A stretch of DNA of 5,509 bases from Nonomuraea sp. (GTDB taxonomy: Bacteria; Actinomycetota; Actinomycetes; Streptosporangiales; Streptosporangiaceae): assembly GCA_013362835.1 (NCBI GenBank), contig JABFVJ010000196.1, positions 1 through 5,509 of the forward strand, read 5' to 3'. The translations under genes and the position numbers were made by a program. The notes under the pieces were generated by a model. The model did no database searches. It was not told where the DNA came from and saw only the letters and a list, made by a program, of their open reading frames with translations. Every line of letters starts with the position of its first letter. The stretch's first letter is position 1. Below, piece by piece: positions 1-5,509 of the stretch.

Positions 1-164
1 GCGCGGCCGTCCGGCGCGCCGCCGTCCGCACGCCGCCCGAGGGCGGACGTGGTTCCCCCATGCGTGCCCCCGCGCGAGTCTCCGGAAGAGCCGCCGCCGA
101 GCGCGTACGGCCCTCGGTGACGTGCCCTACCGGGCGGGCGCCGACACGGGGCGAGAGGCGGAAA
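1..164. other. Left-edge segment with no supported gene
   Basis: No convincing gene is visible. All three plus frames are open from the left edge: frame 1 to a TGA at 118-120, frame 2 to a TGA at 170-172, and frame 3 to a TGA near 196-198. The translations are Arg-, Ala- and Pro-rich and have no motif I recognise, as expected of very GC-rich DNA. The tail of a gene beginning left of the window cannot be excluded. The segment contains a compact GC-rich inverted repeat (arms 33-38 and 41-46) and a short GCCC/GGGC repeat (124-127 with 132-135), both downstream of the minus-strand DUF3040 gene. Neither is followed by a T-tract on either strand. Confidence 0.4.
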
Positions 165-380
165 TTACCTGATCGCGGGGTGCGGCAGGGTGCCGGGTGA
201 ACCCGTCGTCAGCAGGACGAAGGCGAAGACCGCGAGGCAGACCGCCATGAGCGCGAGCGGCCAGGCGAGCGAGGCCGGGGCGCCGTGCCGGGACATGGCG
301 CGGAACAGCTCGGGATCCTCCTGCCTGACCTGCCGGGCGATGGCCTTCAACGCGGACCGCTCGCGCGCCGACAACGCCAT
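165..380 (-). CDS. DUF3040-type small membrane protein
   Basis: A 71-residue protein that fits the actinobacterial DUF3040 family, whose function is not known. The N-terminus (about residues 3-32) has the family pattern LSxRE...L..I...(x)EDPEL: L3-S4-A5-R6-E7, then E21-D22-P23-E24-L25. One hydrophobic segment, about residues 37-58, is a likely membrane helix, followed by a short Pro/Gly tail. The N-terminal amphipathic part is probably cytoplasmic. It is short for the family, whose members are often near 90-130 residues with one or two membrane segments. The ATG at 380-378 is supported by a strong SD (GGGGGAGG) six bases upstream and a good promoter. The gene stands alone, divergent from the pyr operon across 212 bases. 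Nothing in it points to pyrimidine metabolism. The family call is from motif memory, not a search. Confidence 0.8.
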   Translation of the reverse strand: MALSARERSALKAIARQVRQEDPELFRAMSRHGAPASLAWPLALMAVCLAVFAFVLLTTGSPGTLPHPAIR

Positions 381-383
381 GTG

Positions 384-415
384 AAACCTCCCCCGAGAAG
401 ACCTAGGGGAGGTTT
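384..415. repeat. Perfect 10-bp inverted repeat over the DUF3040 promoter and SD
   Basis: AAACCTCCCC at 384-393 is the exact reverse complement of GGGGAGGTTT at 406-415, with a 12-base spacer. On the minus strand the upstream arm overlaps the first bases after and part of the -10 box (414-419), and the downstream arm contains the DUF3040 SD. Because the predicted start (about 407) lies inside the upstream arm, the transcript would carry only part of that arm. A DNA operator for a dimeric regulator is therefore at least as likely as an RNA hairpin. The binding protein is unknown. Confidence 0.6.
387..394 (-). promoter_or_regulatory. Shine-Dalgarno of the DUF3040 gene
   Basis: On the minus strand this reads GGGGGAGG, six bases before the ATG at 380. 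It is a near-ideal SD and fixes the start. It lies within one arm of the 384-415 inverted repeat. Confidence 0.8.
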
Positions 416-441
416 TATACCGCTATGTCGGCAATTGCCAA
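414..441 (-). promoter_or_regulatory. Sigma-70-type promoter for the DUF3040 gene
   Basis: On the minus strand, TTGGCA (plus positions 436-441) is followed after 16 bases by TATAAA (plus positions 414-419). Each hexamer matches the housekeeping consensus at 5 of 6 bases, unusually good for such GC-rich DNA. Predicted transcription start is near position 407, giving a leader of roughly 27 bases that contains the SD. The surrounding DNA is notably AT-richer than the rest of the window. Confidence 0.7.
430..439. repeat. 10-bp palindrome GGCAATTGCC overlapping the -35 box
   Basis: A perfect self-complementary decamer that overlaps the -35 hexamer (436-441) and the adjoining spacer of the DUF3040 promoter. 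It could be a half-operator or chance. It is far enough from the candidate pyr promoter (504-529) that an effect there is less likely. Confidence 0.35.
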
Positions 442-503
442 ATTCGTTGACCACGCTGAGACGGACGCCGCCGCGGCCGTCCGGAGACGGCGGGCCACTC
501 GCG

Positions 504-529
504 TTGTACCTGGTAGCGCCTGGTACTGT
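504..529 (+). promoter_or_regulatory. Candidate pyr operon promoter
   Basis: The best plus-strand candidate upstream of pyrR is TACTGT at 524-529 preceded by TGG (521-523), an extended -10 with the TAnnnT pattern common in actinobacteria. TTGTAC at 504-509 is a possible -35, but the 14-base spacing is short, so the extended -10 may matter more. A start near 536-538 would give a leader of about 55 bases that begins just before the PyrR hairpin. This agreement supports the call, but the -10 matches only 3 of 6 consensus bases. Confidence 0.4.
509..525 (+). repeat. Direct repeat CCTGGTA x2, 10-bp spacing, in the pyr promoter
   Basis: CCTGGTA occurs at 509-515 and again at 519-525, exactly one helical turn apart and running into the candidate -10 box. 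GTACC (506-510) and GGTAC (522-526) also form an inverted repeat around them. It could be an activator or repressor site, or simply chance. Confidence 0.3.
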
Positions 530-542
530 GTGTCCCGACCAA

Positions 543-2048
<1,506 letters not shown>

Positions 2049-2052
<4 letters not shown>

Positions 2053-3353
2053 TCATCCAGAACGTACGGATTCTCGGCGGCGACCCGGCCGACATCCGGA
2101 TCAAGGACGGCCGGATCGCCGAGATCGGCCCCGGCCTCGACGGCGGCGACGGCGGCGACGGCGGCGAGGTCGTCGACGGCGGCGGCGCGATCGCGCTGCC
2201 CGGCCTCGTCGACCTGCACACCCACCTGCGCGAGCCCGGCCGCGAGGACGCCGAGACCGTCCAGACCGGCACCCAGTCCGCGGCCCGCGGCGGCTACACC
2301 GCCGTGCACGCGATGGCCAACACCTCGCCGGTCGCCGACACCGCCGGCGTGGTCGAGCAGGTGTGGCGGCTCGGCCGCGAGTTCGCCCACTGCGACGTGC
2401 AGCCGGTCGGCGCGGTGACCGTCGGCCTGGAGGGCAGGCAGCTCGCCGAGCTCGGCGCGATGGCCGACTCGGCCGCCCGCGTCCGGGTCTTCTCCGACGA
2501 CGGCAAGTGCGTCAGCGACGCCGTGCTGATGCGCCGGGCGCTGGAGTACGTCAAGGCGTTCGACGGCGTCGTCGCCCAGCACGCCCAGGAGCCGAGGCTC
2601 ACCGAGGGCGCCCAGATGAACGAGGGCGTCGTCTCCGGCCGGCTCGGCCTGACCGGCTGGCCGGCCGTGGCCGAGGAGGCGATCATCGCGCGCGACTGCC
2701 TGCTGGCCGCGCACGTCGGCTCCCGCCTGCACGTCTGCCACGTCTCCACCGCGGGCTCGGTCGAGATCATCCGCTGGGCCAAGTCCAAGGGCTGGAACGT
2801 CACCGCCGAGGTCACCCCTCACCACCTGCTCCTCACCGACGACCTCGTCGAGGAGTCCCCGGTCGGCGCCTACAACCCGATCTACAAGGTCAACCCGCCG
2901 CTGCGCACCCACGCCGACGTCGAGGCGCTGCGCGCGGCGCTGGCCGACGGCACGATCGACGTCGTCGCGACCGACCACGCGCCCCACCCGGTCGAGGACA
3001 AGGAGACCGAGTGGCCGGCCGCGGCCATGGGCATGATCGGCCTGGAGACGGCGCTCAGCGTCGTCCAGGAGGCCATGGTCGAGACGGGGCTGCTCGACTG
3101 GGCAGGCGTCGCCCAGCGCATGTCGGTGACCCCGGCGCGCATCGGCCGCCTGTCGGGCCACGGCCGGCCGCTGGAGCCCGGCGCACCCGCCAACATCACG
3201 CTTTACGACCCGTCGGCACGCACCGAGGTGGATCCCTCCGCCTACGTCTCCAAGAGCAGGAACACCCCGTACGAGGGGATGACGCTGCCCGGCCGGGTAG
3301 TGGCCACGTTCCTGCGCGGCACGCCGACCGTTCTCGAAGGGAAGCTGGTTTGA
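2049..3353 (+). CDS. pyrC: Dihydroorotase, class I
   Basis: A 434-residue zinc-dependent amidohydrolase that interconverts N-carbamoyl-L-aspartate and dihydroorotate. An N-terminal beta-sandwich segment (about 1-50) leads into the metal-dependent TIM barrel, and the C-terminus (about 372-434) returns to the sandwich. Metal and catalytic residues visible are H57 and H59 in [10 protein letters not shown] (55-64), the FSDDG aspartates D150/D151, H178 in QHAQEP, H231 in CHVSTAGS, and D309 in ATDHAPH. Substrate-contact R61 and N91 are also present. Length and motif spacing indicate the longer class I type, as in Bacillus, not the shorter E. coli type. The start is GTG, sharing GTGA with the end of pyrB. 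An unusual Gly/Asp run (31-39) is encoded by a 9-bp tandem repeat. Its stop overlaps the carA start. Confidence 0.96.
2139..2165 (+). repeat. Tandem repeat of GACGGCGGC, three copies, in pyrC
   Basis: Three exact in-frame copies of a 9-bp unit (2139-2147, 2148-2156, 2157-2165) encode Asp-Gly-Gly three times at residues 31-39. A fourth copy stands 9 bp further on at 2175-2183. It falls in the N-terminal region outside the barrel, probably a surface loop. Confidence 0.9.
3336..3344 (+). promoter_or_regulatory. Shine-Dalgarno of carA inside pyrC
   Basis: GAAGGGAAG ends 5 bases before the TTG at 3350. Its AAGGG core is 8 bases away from that start. The next in-frame start, GTG 3362, would be about 17 bases from it, too far, so the site favours TTG. 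Confidence 0.6.
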
Positions 3354-4456
3354 ACTCCGCGGTGCTCGTCCTGGAAGACGGCCGCGTCTTCCACGGAACC
3401 CCTTACGGCGCCCAAGGCGAGACGTTCGGCGAGATGGTCTTCAACACCGGCATGACCGGCTACCAGGAGACTCTCACCGACCCCTCCTACCATCGGCAGA
3501 TCGTGGCCATGACGGCCCCCCACATCGGCAACACCGGCGTCAACGACGAGGACCCCGAGTCGGGCCGCGTCTGGGTCGCCGGCTACGTCGTGCGCGAACC
3601 CTCGCGCGTGGTCTCCAACTGGCGGGCCGACCGGTCGCTCGACGACTACCTCAAGGAGCAGGGCGTCGTCGGCATCGCCATCACCGGCACCCGCGCCCTG
3701 ACCCGCCACCTGCGCGAGCGCGGCGCCATGCGGGCCGGCATCTTCTCGGCCCCCTCCGCGCCCGTCGGCGAGCTCGTCGAGCGGGTGCGCCAGGCGCCCG
3801 CCATGGAGGGCGCCGACCTGGCGGCCGAGGTGGCCCCCGGCGAGCCCTACATCGTGCCCGCCGTCGGCGACAAACGTTTCACCGTCGCCGCCGTCGACCT
3901 CGGCATCAAGGGCATGACCCCGCACCGCATGGCCGAACGCGGCTGCGAGGTGCACGTGCTGCCGGCCGGCGCCACGTACGAGCAGATCATGGCCGTCGAG
4001 CCCGACGGCGTGTTCTTCTCCAACGGCCCAGGCGACCCCGCCACGGCCGACGTGTCGGCCCTCCAGGGAGTGCTGGAGGCCAAGGTGCCCTTCTTCGGCA
4101 TCTGCTTCGGCAACCAGCTCTTCGGCCGCGCGCTCGGCCTGTCCACCTACAAGCTGCGCTACGGCCACCGGGGCGTCTACCAGCCGGTCCAGGACGTGCG
4201 CTCGGGCAAGGTGGAGATCTCCGCCCACAACCACGGCTTCGCCGTCGAGGCGCCGCTCGACGCGCCGTTCGAGACCCCCTACGGTCAGGCCGAGGTCAGC
4301 CACGTCAACCTCAACGACCGCTGCGTGGAGGGCCTGCGCCTGCTCGACGGGCGGGCCTTCAGCGTCCAGTACCACCCCGAGGCCGCCGCGGGGCCGCACG
4401 ACGCCGCCTATCTCTTCGACGAGTTCTGTGAGGTCATGAGCCGTGCCCAAGCGTGA
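3350..4456 (+). CDS. carA: Carbamoyl-phosphate synthase small (glutaminase) subunit
   Basis: A 368-residue protein that hydrolyses glutamine and passes ammonia through a tunnel to CarB. An N-terminal CarA-specific domain (about 1-150) contains GYQE (37-40), the TDPSY block (43-47) and NTGVNDED (61-68). A class I glutamine amidotransferase domain follows (about 177-365), with the nucleophile C252 in GICFGNQ, and H342 and E344 in [13 protein letters not shown] (223-230) and the HNHGF block (293-297) are also present. Length fits (E. coli 382). The likely start is TTG 3350, sharing TTGA with the pyrC stop. The frame is open far upstream into pyrC, so the start rests on the SD and family N-terminus; GTG 3362 is the alternative. 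One oddity: residues 111-115 read ITGTR where the family usually has GIDTR or DIDTR. Confidence 0.96.
   Translation: MNSAVLVLEDGRVFHGTPYGAQGETFGEMVFNTGMTGYQETLTDPSYHRQIVAMTAPHIGNTGVNDEDPESGRVWVAGYVVREPSRVVSNWRADRSLDDYLKEQGVVGIAITGTRALTRHLRERGAMRAGIFSAPSAPVGELVERVRQAPAMEGADLAAEVAPGEPYIVPAVGDKRFTVAAVDLGIKGMTPHRMAERGCEVHVLPAGATYEQIMAVEPDGVFFSNGPGDPATADVSALQGVLEAKVPFFGICFGNQLFGRALGLSTYKLRYGHRGVYQPVQDVRSGKVEISAHNHGFAVEAPLDAPFETPYGQAEVSHVNLNDRCVEGLRLLDGRAFSVQYHPEAAAGPHDAAYLFDEFCEVMSRAQA
4430..4433 (+). promoter_or_regulatory. Shine-Dalgarno of carB inside carA
   Basis: GAGG lies 9 bases before the GTG at 4443, in the last carA codons. It is weaker than the SDs of pyrB and pyrC. Together with the family start MPKRxDI it supports GTG 4443. 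Confidence 0.5.
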
Positions 4457-5509
4457 GGACATCCGGTCGGTCCTGGTGATCGGCTCCGGCCCCATCGTGA
4501 TCGGCCAGGCGTGCGAGTTCGACTACTCGGGCACCCAGGCCTGCCGCGTGCTGCGCGCCGAGGGTTTCCGCGTCATCCTCGTCAACAGCAACCCGGCCAC
4601 GATCATGACCGACCCGGAGTTCGCCGACGCCACGTACGTCGAGCCGATCACCCCCGAGTACGTCGAGAAGATCATCGCCAAGGAGCGCCCCGACGCGCTG
4701 CTGCCCACGCTGGGCGGCCAGACCGCGCTGAACACCGCGGTCGCCCTGCACGAGTCGGGCGTCCTGGACAAGTACGAGGTCGAGCTCATCGGCGCCGACT
4801 TCGACGCGATCCAGGCGGGCGAGAACCGCGAGAAGTTCAAGGAGATCGTCGCCAAGGTCGCCCGCGAGCGCGGCCTCAACGCCGAGTCGGCCAAGTCGGT
4901 CATCTGCCACACGATGGACGACTGCCTGGGCGCCGCGGGCGAGCTCGGCTACCCGCTGGTCGTACGCCCCAGCTTCACCATGGGCGGCGTCGGCTCCGGC
5001 TTCGCCTACGACGAGTCCGACCTGCGGCGCATCGCCGGCGCCGGCCTCGACGCCTCGCCGACCACCGAGGTGCTCCTGGAGGAGTCGATCCTCGGCTGGA
5101 AGGAGTACGAGCTGGAGGTCATGCGCGACAAGGCCGACAACGTCGTCATCGTGTGCTCCATCGAGAACATCGACCCGATGGGCGTGCACACCGGCGACAG
5201 CGTCACCGTCGCGCCCGCGCTGACGCTGACCGACCGCGAGTACCAGAACATGCGCGACGTGGCCATCGCGGTCATCCGCGAGGTCGGCGTCGACACCGGC
5301 GGCTGCAACATCCAGTTCGCGGTCGACCCGCGCACCGGCCGCATGATCGTCATCGAGATGAACCCGCGCGTCTCCCGCTCCAGCGCCCTCGCCTCCAAGG
5401 CCACCGGCTTCCCGATCGCGAAGATCGCCGCCAAGCTGGCCATCGGCTACACCCTCGACGAGATCCCCAACGACATCACCAAGGAGACCCCGGCCTCCTT
5501 CGAGCCGAC
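4443..5509 (+). CDS. carB: Carbamoyl-phosphate synthase large subunit, 5' part
   Basis: The first 355 residues of a protein usually near 1,070-1,110 long, cut by the window edge. CarB phosphorylates bicarbonate with ATP, adds ammonia delivered from CarA, and phosphorylates the carbamate to carbamoyl phosphate. What is visible is the carboxyphosphate half. The preATP-grasp domain (about 1-125) has [19 protein letters not shown] (12-30), VNSNPAT (47-53) and LGGQTALN (90-97). The first ATP-grasp domain follows, with R129, RPSFTMGG (175-182), LLEES (211-215), GWKEYELEV (218-226), [13 protein letters not shown] (241-253), and metal ligands E305 and N307 in EMNPR. There is a short insertion of about six residues relative to E. 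coli near 137-146, as in other actinobacteria. GTG 4443 gives the classic MPKREDI start and overlaps carA by 14 bases. No frameshift or missing catalytic residue is seen. Confidence 0.97.
   Translation, partial: MPKREDIRSVLVIGSGPIVIGQACEFDYSGTQACRVLRAEGFRVILVNSNPATIMTDPEFADATYVEPITPEYVEKIIAKERPDALLPTLGGQTALNTAVALHESGVLDKYEVELIGADFDAIQAGENREKFKEIVAKVARERGLNAESAKSVICHTMDDCLGAAGELGYPLVVRPSFTMGGVGSGFAYDESDLRRIAGAGLDASPTTEVLLEESILGWKEYELEVMRDKADNVVIVCSIENIDPMGVHTGDSVTVAPALTLTDREYQNMRDVAIAVIREVGVDTGGCNIQFAVDPRTGRMIVIEMNPRVSRSSALASKATGFPIAKIAAKLAIGYTLDEIPNDITKETPASFEP

Noticed and set aside
33..46. GC-rich inverted repeat CCGCCC-GA-GGGCGG as a terminator of the DUF3040 gene
   Set aside because: It lies about 120 bases past the stop codon and lacks a T-tract on either strand. 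Such short GC repeats are expected in this base composition, so it is not called as a terminator.
447..475. TTGACC at 447-452 as the -35 of the pyr promoter
   Set aside because: At 16-18 bases downstream the sequence is all G and C with nothing resembling a -10 box.
462..483. CGGACG/CGTCCG inverted repeat upstream of the pyr promoter
   Set aside because: Only six base pairs around a GC-rich 10-base centre, with no T-tract and no clear relation to either promoter. Probably compositional.
2363..3349. Upstream extension of the carA frame into pyrC as a much larger fusion protein
   Set aside because: The extension is out-of-frame pyrC, rich in Arg and Pro with no domain. The carA family N-terminus and an SD place the start at 3350.

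Overview
This window is from a GC-rich actinobacterium. The coding DNA is strongly G/C-biased at third codon positions, starts are GTG and TTG as well as ATG, and the proteins are of actinobacterial type (PyrR, PyrB, class I PyrC, CarA, CarB). Protein style and the divergent DUF3040 gene would fit a filamentous actinomycete, perhaps Streptosporangiales. That placement is inference; the window contains no rRNA or other firm marker.

Layout. Bases 1-164 hold no gene I can support. A small minus-strand gene (165-380) encodes a 71-residue DUF3040-type membrane protein with its own good promoter and Shine-Dalgarno (SD) sequence. Bases 381-592 are a divergent control region. They carry the DUF3040 promoter (TTGGCA-N16-TATAAA on the minus strand) with a perfect 10-bp inverted repeat over it, a weaker candidate pyr promoter on the plus strand, and just before pyrR an RNA hairpin that fits the PyrR-binding consensus. 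From 593 to the window end runs the de novo pyrimidine operon pyrR-pyrB-pyrC-carA-carB, with carB cut by the window edge.

How the genes work together. CarA and CarB make carbamoyl phosphate from glutamine, bicarbonate and ATP. PyrB joins it to aspartate. PyrC closes carbamoyl aspartate to dihydroorotate. PyrR senses UMP/UTP and, by the established mycobacterial model, binds the leader hairpin whose 3' arm contains the pyrR SD sequence, lowering translation. Every gene junction overlaps (4, 4, 4 and 14 bases), so repression at pyrR could pass down the operon by translational coupling. No terminator or internal promoter was seen inside the operon.

The region is mostly conserved primary metabolism, and I found no undescribed multi-gene system. 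The points most worth a second look are the PyrR hairpin at the ribosome binding site, the inverted repeat at the DUF3040 promoter, the direct pyrC-carA join without the small gene found there in Mycobacterium and Streptomyces, and an altered motif in CarA.
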